In this document: one piece after another, positions 34,546-43,701 of the stretch | Layout: each line of letters starts with the position of its first letter | Position numbering within the stretch: position 1 is the stretch's first letter | Assembly (NCBI GenBank): GCA_012842605.1 | Contig: DUSN01000048.1 | Coordinates: forward strand, 1-53,068 | Direction of reading: 5' to 3' | DNA length: 53,068 bases | From: Clostridiales bacterium | GTDB taxonomy: Bacteria; Bacillota; Clostridia; Caldicoprobacterales; DTU083 | Position numbers and translations under genes: made by a program | Notes under the pieces: generated by a model | The model's database searches: none | The model's input: only the letters and a program-made list of their open reading frames with translations | Told to the model about the DNA's origin: nothing

Positions 34546-35539
34546 CACTGTCTCTTTCAACAAGAGAAGTATTCATCTGTATACTGACGCAAGGTTCTTC
34601 GGGATGCTGTATGCGCAGCAAAAGCTGCTGCATTGCCTTTTTGCCCATGGCTTTTTGAGGTACGTCAATTGTCGTAAGGAAGGGTGTATATATACTTGCT
34701 ATGTTATCAAAACCAATAATGCTGATATCCTCGGGGACCCTTATGCCAAGCTCGGTCAGTGCATTGTAAAAAGCCATGGCAGTATTGTCGTTTACACAAA
34801 TCCAGGCTGTGGGGAATTCAGCCAGATGCCTCAGCGCCGATATCTTTTCCTTGTAATACTTAGTGTCAATATATACTGCATCCTTCCAAACAAATCTTTC
34901 ATCTACAGCAAGGCCAAAATGCCCCATATACCTGACAAATGCTTCATAACGCTGAGTAAAGCTGTAAGCGCCTTCTATATTATTAATAAATCCGATCTTC
35001 CTGTGATTTTTATCATAAAGATACTTCAGAGCTTTATAAATGCCCCTTCCATTGGCTGAGTTAATGTAATCACACTCTACTTCATTACTGTAACAATCAA
35101 TCACTACAACAGGCTTTTTTGCTTCGGCTATTTTTTCAAGCAGCTCTTCACGGATAGACCCAACAATTATACATCCGTCATATACGCTGTTGGACGTAAC
35201 AGCAACGGCAGAAAGTTCGTCAGCCGTATTTTCTATAGTAATAGTCCTTATACTTATGTTGTTCTGACCTGAAAAATCCCATATCCCGTAGAATACCTGA
35301 GACCAAAAAGTAGTCTCGTTAAAATATGATTTTCTGCATATAAGAATTATATTTACAGCTCTTTCATCCAAGCCGGATTGCTGAGTTCCACTTTTTATGT
35401 AACCTGTCTCCCTGGCAAGATCAATAATCCTTTTCCTGAGAATTTCACTGACACCAGGCATTCCTCTTAAAGCTTTTGATACTGTATTTTTCGAGACATT
35501 TAAATCTTTTGCAATATGTTCCAGGGTTACTTTTTTCAT
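34517..35539 (-). CDS. LacI-family transcriptional regulator of the sugar locus
   Basis: LacI/GalR regulator (340 aa) read away from the sugar-transport locus. N-terminal helix-turn-helix LEHIAKDLNVSKNTVSKAL and hinge region to about residue 58, then a periplasmic-binding-protein-like effector domain with VINIILICRKSYF at the domain start, GRGIYKALKYLYDKNHRKIGFI and GFDNIASIYTPFLTTIDVPQ. ATG 35539 is favoured, with GGTGAT just upstream; ATG 35551 overlaps that site. It probably represses or activates the divergent operon in response to an imported oligosaccharide. A 7-bp inverted repeat on its own -10 suggests autoregulation. Confidence 0.9.
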   Translation of the reverse strand: MKKVTLEHIAKDLNVSKNTVSKALRGMPGVSEILRKRIIDLARETGYIKSGTQQSGLDERAVNIILICRKSYFNETTFWSQVFYGIWDFSGQNNISIRTITIENTADELSAVAVTSNSVYDGCIIVGSIREELLEKIAEAKKPVVVIDCYSNEVECDYINSANGRGIYKALKYLYDKNHRKIGFINNIEGAYSFTQRYEAFVRYMGHFGLAVDERFVWKDAVYIDTKYYKEKISALRHLAEFPTAWICVNDNTAMAFYNALTELGIRVPEDISIIGFDNIASIYTPFLTTIDVPQKAMGKKAMQQLLLRIQHPEEPCVSIQMNTSLVERDSVRALDNSDS

Positions 35540-35571
35540 AAATATCACCATTTTAACCTTTATAAATAACT

Positions 35572-35602
35572 TAATCTATATGTAGATTACTATATTGTCA
35601 AT
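35572..35602 (-). promoter_or_regulatory. lacI-type gene promoter with overlapping palindrome
   Basis: On the minus strand TTGACA (35601-35596), 17 bases, TAGATT (35578-35573). The palindrome TAATCTA-TATG-TAGATTA (35572-35589) covers the -10 and could be an operator; it lacks the central CpG common in LacI operators. Confidence 0.65.
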
Positions 35603-35663
35603 ATTTTTGCAATATATGTTTTTATATATCATATATATTTTATTAACTTCATACAAATTATGA

Positions 35664-35692
35664 TTGACAATATAAATTGATTAGTATATATT
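35664..35692 (+). promoter_or_regulatory. Promoter of the sugar-transport operon
   Basis: TTGACA (35664-35669), 17 bases, TATATT (35687-35692), about 130 bases before the lipoprotein ATG. AT-rich sequence upstream could act as UP element. The -35 context ATTGACAATATA is the exact inverted copy of that of the regulator promoter. Confidence 0.8.
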
Positions 35693-35707
35693 AGAATTAA
35701 CTTATAT

Positions 35708-35751
35708 GGTTATCGTTGGGTTACAAAATGGTTACAAAAAGGATACATCAT
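35708..35751 (+). repeat. Four 11-bp phased repeats in the operon leader
   Basis: GGTTAT, GGTTAC, GGTTAC and GGATAC begin at 35708, 35719, 35730 and 35741, exactly 11 bases apart; the second and third units share GGTTACAAAA. They lie between the promoter and the ribosome site (AAGGAGG, 35808-35814). Helical phasing suggests a protein binding site in the leader; this is inference. Confidence 0.6.
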
Positions 35752-35821
35752 AACCCCCAACATAATAATCAATATAAGTTTGATCAAAAAAATCAAAAAA
35801 TTAAATTAAGGAGGAATACCC

Positions 35822-37366
35822 ATGTCGATCAAAAAAGGACTTGTTCTGCTGTTGATTCTTTGTCTTGCTTTGGGTACATTTACTGCCTGCAGCAAACCAG
35901 CGGACAATCCCAAGCCTACTGAGCAGCCTACAACTCAACCAACGACTGAACCTACAGATGAACCGACACCAACACCAGAACCCGACCCATTCCCGGGCGC
36001 TGACCTCGGTGGCGTTACCATCAGGGTAACAGGCATGCAGAATCCTGAGACAGCCGACGAGGCAAAGAAGGAATACTGGCGTGAACGTCAGAAGGAAGTT
36101 GAAGAAAAATTCAACATCAAGCTCGAATTCGATGCCCTCGAAGGTGTAGGCTGGAATGATGTTCCGTCTACAATCATTGCATCAATCGCAGCTGGCGACC
36201 CCATTCTTGATTTCGGTGAAATGTCAAGATACTACATAGCTGATCTGGTCACCAACGATGCTATCCTTGACATGACCGACGTTGTTGCCTCTTATAATTT
36301 GCCTAAAGCATACTACGAAGGCGGCTGCCAATGGGCAGGCAGAACTGTTGGCTTCTCCAGAAACCCCATGCTGCCTTTCGGTATTATCGTATACAACAGA
36401 GATATGATCAAAGCAGCCGGTATGGAAAAGACTCCCGGCGAAATGTTCAAGGAAGGCAAATGGAGCCTTGATGATTTTTACAACTACTTAGCCGAGCTTA
36501 AAACCAAGCTGCCCGAAGGCGTAAATGTATTCGGTATGCACGCTCTCAACTGGGCACGCGGTGCAGCCTATGCAAATGATGCTGCCATGATGGATCCGGA
36601 TACTTATGCTCCGGTTTACACATCAGAAGCTTTCTATGAGATAGTAGAGTTCTACCAGAAGCTTGTTGCAGACGGTCTGGCAGTCAATGCTACTGAAGTA
36701 ACAAGGGATGACGGTACCATCGGCTATGACTGGAATCCCACTCAGAACGGCTTTGTAGAAGGCCAGCTTGCCATGACATATGGTGATGACTGGAACTTCG
36801 CCACCTATGCAGCAACTTTTGATTTTGGTATAGTTCCCTGGCCATGGGGATCCAATGTAACCATCAGCGGTGATTATACAACCCTCAGCGACAATTATCG
36901 CAGCTATTATAAAGACAATGGCTGCTACGTTGTAATAAAAGGCGCTGAAAAGAAAGCAACACCCAAACAGTATATGGACATTCTTTTCTCATACATGAAG
37001 GACGAAGCTAATCAGATGCTCATTAACAGAGAGAGAGAAGCAAAAGGCGAAATGGTAGTACCGATGGATGCCGGCACTCCCAGGAACTTCACAAGCGAAC
37101 TCGATATCGAGCTTTGGGACTGGTATCGTGCACGCGGCAGATTTGAGCCTACCGACACAACTGCCCAATCCAATGTATTCTTCAGAGCATTATACAGAGT
37201 TTGCGCTACCAATGAAAATGCGCGTACAGCATTCGAAGCTGTAGTTGGCCAGGATGCATATGCACTTGTAGAAGCAGGATTAGTAGATCCCGCCAACCTG
37301 AGCCCCGAAATCAGAGAACAGATGGAAGCTTATGCTCTTACTGTCACACCAGCTCCTGAGGAATAA
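35822..37366 (+). CDS. Sugar ABC transporter substrate-binding lipoprotein
   Basis: Family 1 extracellular solute-binding protein (514 aa) anchored by a lipid: signal peptide with lipobox FTAC and Cys23, followed by a Pro/Thr/Glu-rich tether (about 25-60). The mature part shows the large cluster B fold: GVTIRVTGMQNPE start, EKFNIKLEFD, and EGQLAMTYGDDWNF near the hinge. It should capture a saccharide for the permeases downstream. Codons here favour C-ending forms (AAC, TTC, ATC) more than neighbours, suggesting high expression. First gene of the locus, with AAGGAGG ribosome site; a stable stem-loop follows its stop. Confidence 0.9.
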   Translation: MSIKKGLVLLLILCLALGTFTACSKPADNPKPTEQPTTQPTTEPTDEPTPTPEPDPFPGADLGGVTIRVTGMQNPETADEAKKEYWRERQKEVEEKFNIKLEFDALEGVGWNDVPSTIIASIAAGDPILDFGEMSRYYIADLVTNDAILDMTDVVASYNLPKAYYEGGCQWAGRTVGFSRNPMLPFGIIVYNRDMIKAAGMEKTPGEMFKEGKWSLDDFYNYLAELKTKLPEGVNVFGMHALNWARGAAYANDAAMMDPDTYAPVYTSEAFYEIVEFYQKLVADGLAVNATEVTRDDGTIGYDWNPTQNGFVEGQLAMTYGDDWNFATYAATFDFGIVPWPWGSNVTISGDYTTLSDNYRSYYKDNGCYVVIKGAEKKATPKQYMDILFSYMKDEANQMLINREREAKGEMVVPMDAGTPRNFTSELDIELWDWYRARGRFEPTDTTAQSNVFFRALYRVCATNENARTAFEAVVGQDAYALVEAGLVDPANLSPEIREQMEAYALTVTPAPEE

Positions 37367-37386
37367 CTTAACTTAGCCAAGCAATC

Positions 37387-37421
37387 CGTTTGCGGCAGTA
37401 GCTTTATGCCTGCCGCAAACG
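37387..37421 (+). terminator. Strong stem-loop after the binding-protein gene
   Basis: Twelve-bp perfect stem CGTTTGCGGCAG (37387-37398) / CTGCCGCAAACG (37410-37421) with an 11-base loop; the T-tract behind is weak (GATTTTATAG). More likely an attenuating or mRNA-stabilising hairpin that raises binding protein over the permeases than a full stop. Confidence 0.7.
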
Positions 37422-37459
37422 TGATTTTATAGAATCTGTGAACAAGAGGTGTGATATTG

Positions 37460-40327
37460 GTGCGATCTGTCATCTATTCCATTACAAAGCACATCTTAAC
37501 ATTTGCTTTGACATTACTTGTAATGCTAATAGGAATAATTCCTGTATACAGCATGGCTTCAGATACAGAAGCAAAATACAATGAATATCTGGAAAGTCAC
37601 ATTCAGGTTTCTCCCGGAAGCGAAACTGCTGTCATTAAAGCATCTGAGTTTGAAAAAGCGACCGGAGCAGACGTTATAGACGGTTTTCTGCTTACTAAAA
37701 GCGATTCTGCAGTAACATACAGGTTTACGCTGCCCGAAGACGGTCTGTACAATATCGCACTGACATATAAAGCTGTGGCAGGCGGCAGCGAAATAATCAG
37801 AAGAATAATTATAAATGACAGTTGTCCTTTCAAAGAAGCCGAATACATAACATTGAAAAGATATTACCGTGACAAGGATACAGAATATAAAAACCAGCAG
37901 GGCAATCAATCCTTTCCCGCACAGGTTGAGACCGAGGTCTGGAAACAAGCATATCTTTCAAGTGCCGACGGTTATATTACAGAGCCTTTTATTTTCTTCT
38001 TTAAATCAGGAGTAAACACACTTACAATAGAATCAGTCGAATCGGATATATGGCTTGACACCATATCATTAATACCGGCAAAACCTCTTGTCGATTATAA
38101 AAGCTATCTTGAGGAATGTCTTGCCAAAGGTTATGAAAAGTATGACGGCGATCCAATAAAAATCCAGGCAGAAGATGCGTCACTCAAGACATCACCAAGT
38201 CTATACCCTATAAACGACAGAACATCACCTTTAACAGAGCCATATCATCCTTCGTATATCGTGCTTAACGCAATAGGCGGATATGCCTGGCGCTTTCCCG
38301 GTCAGGCAATAGAGTGGACTGTAGAAGTGCCAAAGACCGGTTTGTACAAGCTTGCTTTCAAATACAAGCAATCATATGTAAGAGGCGTATTTTCTACGAG
38401 AAAGCTTTTAATAAACGGTGTTGTCCCATTCAGGGAAGCAAACGATCTTCGCTTTGAATACAGCACCAAATTTTCAACTTCTTATTTGTCAGACCGAAAT
38501 ACGGGAGAAGAATTCCTTTTTCTTTTGAATGAGGGTACAAACACCATATGCCTGGAAGCCAGCCTTGGCGTATTCGGCAGTTTGGTATCCCGTGTAGAAG
38601 AATCATTAAACAATCTTAATCGAATATACCAGGACATTATTGTAATTACCAGCACATCTCCGGACAAGTACAGGGACTATAAACTCAACACTCTCATTCC
38701 CGATCTGAACAAACGTTTGGCCGCTGAGAGAGATGCGCTGAAAAACATAGTGGACGAAATTAATACTATCAGCGGTTCATTCTCAAGCTCAACCTCCATA
38801 ATAAACATGCTGATAGTTAACATAGAAAGAATACTGGACAAACCTAACAAGATAGGCAGCTACCTTGCTGATTTCAAACAAAGCATGTCTTCTTTGGGCG
38901 ACTGGATAGTTTCCATACAACAGCAGCCAATGGAAATTGATTACTTCATTCTTGCGGCTGACGGAACTGAGCTGCCCAGGGCAGAAGCAGGTTTTTTCCA
39001 GAAAGTGCTGCATAGTATACGCGCATTCTTTGGATCATTTACAACAAAGTTCAACAGCTCTTCTGCAATGGCAGATAAGTCGTCAAAAACTATAGAAGTC
39101 TGGGTATCTACTGGACGAGATCAGTATGACGTGTTAAGACGGCTTATCAACGAATCCTTTAGCAAGGAAAGCAATATAAATGTCAACCTGAAGCTTGTTA
39201 ATGCCGATGCAGTTTTTCCGGCATCACTGACAGGCAACGGACCGGACGTCAATATCCAGGTAAACTCCAGCATCCCCGTTAACTTCGGTTATCGTGACGG
39301 TGCATATGATCTGACTGAATTCCCTGACTTTGAAGAAGTAGCTTCGAGGTTTGCGCCGGCAGCAGTTGAAACTTTCCGTTTCAGAGATGCATGCTTTGCT
39401 CTGCCTGACCAGATGAGCTTCAATGTCATGTTTTACAGAACAGACATTTTTGAAGAGCTTAATCTTGAAGTGCCTCAGACAATGCATGATTTCCTGGCAA
39501 TAGTACCAGTGCTCCAGAAAAATCAGATGGATATATATTTCACTACAGGATCGCAAACAGCTCTTGGAGCGTCTGCAACTACCGGAAGTACAAGAAATAT
39601 AAATCCCGTTTATGTTTCTTTCCTGTATCAGAACGGCGGACAATTGTATCGTGATGACGGAGCAGCAACTGATATCACCAGCGACGCCGGAATAAATGCT
39701 TTCAAATACTGGACAGAGCTGTATACAAAGCATAATTTTATTGTTCAAACTGATTTTGCCACCAGATTCCGTATGGGAGAAATACCGGTTGGCATAGTTG
39801 ACTTCACGCTTTTTAACACACTATCCGTTGCCGCTCCGGAGATAAAAGGCAAATGGGCAATGGCCAGGATACCAGGAACCCTACGGGATGGCGAAGTGTA
39901 CTATGATACACCGGTGACAGTCAGCGGTTCCCTGATTGTTAAAAACATTGCTGAGAAAAAGGGTACGCTTGAAGAGAGCTGGGAATTCCTTAAATGGTGG
40001 ACATCTGAAGAAACACAGTATAATTTTGCCATAGAAATGGAATCCGTTCTCGGCCTGGCAGGACGTTATCCTGTAGCAAACCTTAATGCATTCTTCAAAC
40101 TGCCCTGGGGCAAAAATAACCTGCAAGTTCTGAAGGACAGTCTCCAGTCGTTACGTGCAGTTCCGCAGGTACCAGGCAGCTATATTACCGGTCGCAGCAT
40201 AGAAAATGCATTTTTATCAGTTGTAACAGAAACAACCAATCTTAACCCGACAGATGCCATATATAAGGCTGCAGACCAGATTAATACGGAACTTAAAAAT
40301 AAGAGAAAAGAATTCCGCATTGAATAG
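37460..40327 (+). CDS. Carbohydrate-binding-like / solute-binding fusion protein
   Basis: Large secreted protein (955 aa). Layout: hydrophobic signal or anchor 10-35 with no lipobox; two jelly-roll, CBM6/35-like domains (about 50-215, with YRFTLPEDGLYNIALTYK, and 230-385, with KIQAEDAS and WTVEVPKTGLYKLAFKYK); a helical coiled-coil region (about 390-530); and a C-terminal extracellular solute-binding domain (about 545-955, IEVWVSTGRDQYDVLRRLI, NVMFYRTDIFEELNLEVP, VGIVDFTLFN). Each jelly roll repeats the same strand pattern, so they look duplicated. Start uncertain among GTG 37460, TTG 37457 and GTG 37451, which overlaps the ribosome site. Probably a surface receptor feeding the permeases. Confidence 0.78.
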   Translation: MRSVIYSITKHILTFALTLLVMLIGIIPVYSMASDTEAKYNEYLESHIQVSPGSETAVIKASEFEKATGADVIDGFLLTKSDSAVTYRFTLPEDGLYNIALTYKAVAGGSEIIRRIIINDSCPFKEAEYITLKRYYRDKDTEYKNQQGNQSFPAQVETEVWKQAYLSSADGYITEPFIFFFKSGVNTLTIESVESDIWLDTISLIPAKPLVDYKSYLEECLAKGYEKYDGDPIKIQAEDASLKTSPSLYPINDRTSPLTEPYHPSYIVLNAIGGYAWRFPGQAIEWTVEVPKTGLYKLAFKYKQSYVRGVFSTRKLLINGVVPFREANDLRFEYSTKFSTSYLSDRNTGEEFLFLLNEGTNTICLEASLGVFGSLVSRVEESLNNLNRIYQDIIVITSTSPDKYRDYKLNTLIPDLNKRLAAERDALKNIVDEINTISGSFSSSTSIINMLIVNIERILDKPNKIGSYLADFKQSMSSLGDWIVSIQQQPMEIDYFILAADGTELPRAEAGFFQKVLHSIRAFFGSFTTKFNSSSAMADKSSKTIEVWVSTGRDQYDVLRRLINESFSKESNINVNLKLVNADAVFPASLTGNGPDVNIQVNSSIPVNFGYRDGAYDLTEFPDFEEVASRFAPAAVETFRFRDACFALPDQMSFNVMFYRTDIFEELNLEVPQTMHDFLAIVPVLQKNQMDIYFTTGSQTALGASATTGSTRNINPVYVSFLYQNGGQLYRDDGAATDITSDAGINAFKYWTELYTKHNFIVQTDFATRFRMGEIPVGIVDFTLFNTLSVAAPEIKGKWAMARIPGTLRDGEVYYDTPVTVSGSLIVKNIAEKKGTLEESWEFLKWWTSEETQYNFAIEMESVLGLAGRYPVANLNAFFKLPWGKNNLQVLKDSLQSLRAVPQVPGSYITGRSIENAFLSVVTETTNLNPTDAIYKAADQINTELKNKRKEFRIE

Positions 40328-40341
40328 GGGGGAGGAGCATC

Positions 40342-41250
40342 ATGGACGACAAAATACATGTAAACGGCAGACATAGTTTTAGAAAAAACAGAAATTTATA
40401 CCTGATGATGCTTCCGTTTCTGGTTCTATTCTTTACTTTTACTGTCCTGCCTGTATTGACCTCTATAGTATTTAGCTTTACAGACTTTAACGTGCTTCAG
40501 TTTCCGCACTTTATCGGTTTTGAAAACTACAAAAGGCTGTTTCTGGATGACACTATTTTTGTAACAGCGGTTAAGAATACCTTTATAATAGCAGTAATTA
40601 CAGGACCTATCGGGTATCTGCTGGCCTTCCTGATGGCATGGCTTATAAATGAACTTCCCCCGAAAATAAGAGCAGTGCTGACGATTATTTTCTATGCACC
40701 CAGCATTTCGGGCAATGTATACCTGATATTTACTCTTATATTCTCAAGCGATCCTCATGGCTATCTGAATGCAAAGCTTCTGGACTGGGGTATAATCGAC
40801 AGCGCTATTCTATGGCTTCAGGATACAAGATATATGCTTGCCATAGTTATACTGGTATCACTATGGATGAGTCTTGGATTCGGTTTCCTGTCATTTATAG
40901 CAGGTTTGCAGACAATTGACAGAACACAATACGAAGCAGGCGAGGTAGACGGTATCAGCAACAGATGGCAGGAACTCTGGTATATAACGCTTCCAAACAT
41001 GAAACCACAGCTGATGTTCGGAGCCATTATGTCAATAACTGCAGCACTTGGTGCAGGTGATATCACTGCAGCCTTAACCGGTTTCCCAAGCACCAATTAT
41101 GCAACACATACCATTGTAAACCATCTTACTGATTACGGCAGCATTCGTATGGAAATGGGTTACGCTTCCTCAATTGCCGTCGTATTGTTTGCTATTATGC
41201 TCTTAAGCAACCGCCTTGTGCAGAAGTTTATCAGAAGGGTGGGAACCTGA
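40342..41250 (+). CDS. Sugar ABC transporter permease, MalF type (pair A)
   Basis: Integral membrane permease (302 aa, six helices) of the CUT1 sugar family. First helix about 17-38 (LMMLPFLVLFFTFTVLPVL); the ATPase-contact EAA loop is seen as YEAGEVDGISNRWQELWYI with the conserved G and following LPNMKPQL. Should form a heterodimer with the next gene product. GGGGGGAGGAG ribosome site directly before ATG. Starts 14 bases after the fusion gene. Confidence 0.92.
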   Translation: MDDKIHVNGRHSFRKNRNLYLMMLPFLVLFFTFTVLPVLTSIVFSFTDFNVLQFPHFIGFENYKRLFLDDTIFVTAVKNTFIIAVITGPIGYLLAFLMAWLINELPPKIRAVLTIIFYAPSISGNVYLIFTLIFSSDPHGYLNAKLLDWGIIDSAILWLQDTRYMLAIVILVSLWMSLGFGFLSFIAGLQTIDRTQYEAGEVDGISNRWQELWYITLPNMKPQLMFGAIMSITAALGAGDITAALTGFPSTNYATHTIVNHLTDYGSIRMEMGYASSIAVVLFAIMLLSNRLVQKFIRRVGT

Positions 41251-41251
41251 G

Positions 41252-42190
41252 ATGTCTGTCAAAAGCATTCCAAAAACTCATATGCTGCATCATGCTTCCC
41301 AGACACGTTACAGGAAAAGGCGAAACTTGTTTGCCAGGCTTCTTACTGACAGGCGCAGCACACGCTCATTGGGCGGCAACATTGTTCTTGTGCTGACACT
41401 AGGTTTAATGGCATCAATTTTCCTGTTTCCGGTTATTTTTATGGTTAACAACGCATTTAAGCCGCTCATTGAACTTTTAAAGTTCCCTCCTGATATTTTT
41501 GTAAAAAATCCCACATTCGAAAATTTTCAGGATCTAGGTGAATTGTTTGCCAACTCGCTGGTACCATTTTCCAGATATCTGTTCAATACAATTTTTATAG
41601 TAGTGGCAGGTACAGCGGGTCAGATAATTTTAGCGTCCATGGCGGCATATCCTCTGGCTAAATATGATTTCCCGGGGAGAAATCTGATATTTAATCTTAT
41701 AGTTATGTCATTGATGTTCTCTGCTGCAGTAACAGCAGTGCCGACTTATATAATAGTTTCAAAGCTGAAACTGACAGATACATATCTGTCCATAATCCTG
41801 CCTGCATTTGCTTCTACATTGGGACTGTACCTGATGATAAACTTTATGGAACAAGTACCTTCTTCATTAATTGAATCTGCAGCTATAGACGGGGCAAATG
41901 AAATCAATACACTTTTTTCAATAGTCATGCCGGCTGTAAAACCTGCCTGGATTACACTTTTTATATTGTCTTTTCAGAACATGTGGGGTGTAACCGGCAG
42001 TACATTCATATATGATGAAAGCCTTAAGACTTTAAGCTACGCTCTTGGCCAGATTGCTACCTCAGGTATAGCAAGGCAAGGTGTGATGGCGGCTGTATCA
42101 CTTATTATGTTTATTATACCAACCATAATATTTATCTTTATGCAGAGCAACGTTATAGAAACAATGACAACTTCAGGCATGAAGGAATAG
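41252..42190 (+). CDS. Sugar ABC transporter permease, MalG type (pair A)
   Basis: Second permease of the pair (312 aa). It has an unusually long, basic cytoplasmic N-tail (about 45 residues, rich in Arg/His) before the first helix; EAA loop ESAAIDGANEINTLFSIV then MPAVKPAW. ATG 41252 is chosen behind GGGTGGGA; the longer frame at 41216 overlaps the upstream coding region. No ATPase gene is in the locus, so a shared MsmX-type ATPase is inferred. Confidence 0.92.
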   Translation: MSVKSIPKTHMLHHASQTRYRKRRNLFARLLTDRRSTRSLGGNIVLVLTLGLMASIFLFPVIFMVNNAFKPLIELLKFPPDIFVKNPTFENFQDLGELFANSLVPFSRYLFNTIFIVVAGTAGQIILASMAAYPLAKYDFPGRNLIFNLIVMSLMFSAAVTAVPTYIIVSKLKLTDTYLSIILPAFASTLGLYLMINFMEQVPSSLIESAAIDGANEINTLFSIVMPAVKPAWITLFILSFQNMWGVTGSTFIYDESLKTLSYALGQIATSGIARQGVMAAVSLIMFIIPTIIFIFMQSNVIETMTTSGMKE

Positions 42191-42201
42191 GCGGTGAATA
42201 T

Positions 42202-43701
42202 ATGAAAACAAGTTGCAGAAATCTTATGCCGATTCTTAAGATTGTCCTGTCAGTGCTTATGTTTTGCATTATGCTTAATCAGGATGTATTTGCATCTGAT
42301 ATAACAAGCTACACGTATTACAGGAGCGGCAGCGACAAAAATGATTATTATCCGGTACCTGCTCCTTGTCCTTACAACTATGTCAGAAGCGTATATGCCA
42401 AAGATCTTGGTGTAGACAGCCTTTTTGAGCTGACCGGCATTTTTGTCTCGGATGAGTATGTCTATATATCTTCAGGCGGCACCATTATTATCACTGATCA
42501 CGATTTTAGGACAAAACACGTAATAACTGAGATATCAGTAAATGGTGAGAAGCAGGCACTCACAAAGATTAACGGTCTGTGGGCCACCAAAGAAGGGGAA
42601 TTATATGCCTGCGAACCCGGAAAGGGCAGGATTCTTCATTTCAACAGCGACTGGACTTTAAAAAGGATATTGGGCAAGCCGGAAGGAATTTTACTTAGCA
42701 GTGATATATCCTACGAACCGCTCAAGGTTGCAGTCGACAGTGTCGGGCGCATTTACGCAGCGGCAAACAATGTATATGAAGGGCTAATCGAGATTAATCC
42801 GGACGGGACATTTTCACGCTATTTCGGCGTGGTCCATGTAAAATTCACAGCTGCCCAGCTGTTTTGGCGGTCATTGCAGACAGAAATACAAAGGGCCAAA
42901 TCAGCGACCTGGCTTCCCGTTAACTTCAGCAATCTAACTATCGACAAAGATGATTTTGTATATGCCACTGTTGCAGGTTCGGGAGAAAGCGAACCAATCC
43001 GCAAGCTAAATGCAAAAGGCACTAATATACTTCGTTATCCGGTTTCAACGGGTATTAAGCCTCATGGCGACCTGTATGTCAACAAATTCGGAGCTGTGAT
43101 AAAAACAGGCGAATCGACCCTCACAGCAATTGACGTTAATAAATATGGAATATACGTTGTACTGGATACAAAGCGCAACAGAATATTTGCATATGATGAT
43201 GACGGATACATGTTATATGCATTCGGTGATGCAGGAATTACTGAAGGACGTTTCCAGACCCCCGTAGATATCAGGTTCATGGATGATGACAAGCTGATAA
43301 TAGCAGATCGCGGCAACATGTCCATAGAAGTATACAAACTGAACGACTATGGCAGCAGCATTCATAAAGCCGTTATGTATCAGTATGATTCAGACTATCG
43401 AATGGCTGCTGAAGAATGGAGAAAAGTGCTTGATTACAACCCGTCATTTCAATATGCATATGTTGGAGTCGGCAAGGCTCTTTACAGGGACGGCGATTAC
43501 AAGTCTGCCCAGGAGTACTTCAAGAAAGGGCAGGATATTGATTACTACTCCGAAGCTTTCCGAAAGAACAGGCATGAGTTTTTCCGTGATAAATTTTCTA
43601 TATTTTTTGCCGCTGTCGTTGTTATATTATTGATTGCCTCATCATGGAAAATCTACTGCAAGATTAAACTCTACCGTTCAAAGGGGGCAGCGATAAAATG
43701 A
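42202..43701 (+). CDS. Membrane-anchored NHL beta-propeller / TPR protein
   Basis: 499-aa protein: signal peptide 1-32 (ending DVFASD), NHL-type six-bladed propeller (about 70-390; repeated units such as INGLWATKEGELYACEPGKGR, shown in part, VAVDSVGRIYAAANN and IADRGNMSIEVY), two TPR-like helix pairs (about 395-455; YRMAAEEWRKVLDYNPSF, YKSAQEYFKKGQDIDYY), and a C-terminal membrane helix (about 470-490) with a basic tail. The propeller should face outside. I know of no assigned function; a ligand-binding or scaffold role in the transport locus is inferred. Overlaps the Yip1-like gene by 4 bases. Confidence 0.8.
   Translation: MKTSCRNLMPILKIVLSVLMFCIMLNQDVFASDITSYTYYRSGSDKNDYYPVPAPCPYNYVRSVYAKDLGVDSLFELTGIFVSDEYVYISSGGTIIITDHDFRTKHVITEISVNGEKQALTKINGLWATKEGELYACEPGKGRILHFNSDWTLKRILGKPEGILLSSDISYEPLKVAVDSVGRIYAAANNVYEGLIEINPDGTFSRYFGVVHVKFTAAQLFWRSLQTEIQRAKSATWLPVNFSNLTIDKDDFVYATVAGSGESEPIRKLNAKGTNILRYPVSTGIKPHGDLYVNKFGAVIKTGESTLTAIDVNKYGIYVVLDTKRNRIFAYDDDGYMLYAFGDAGITEGRFQTPVDIRFMDDDKLIIADRGNMSIEVYKLNDYGSSIHKAVMYQYDSDYRMAAEEWRKVLDYNPSFQYAYVGVGKALYRDGDYKSAQEYFKKGQDIDYYSEAFRKNRHEFFRDKFSIFFAAVVVILLIASSWKIYCKIKLYRSKGAAIK

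Noticed and set aside
34466..35059. 197-codon plus-strand frame opposite the LacI gene
   Set aside because: It is the antisense shadow of a well-supported LacI-family protein and overlaps rnhA in another frame.
35716..35922. 68-codon frame in the sugar-operon leader
   Set aside because: It overlaps the strong lipoprotein start in another frame and consists of the phased repeats and AT-rich leader.
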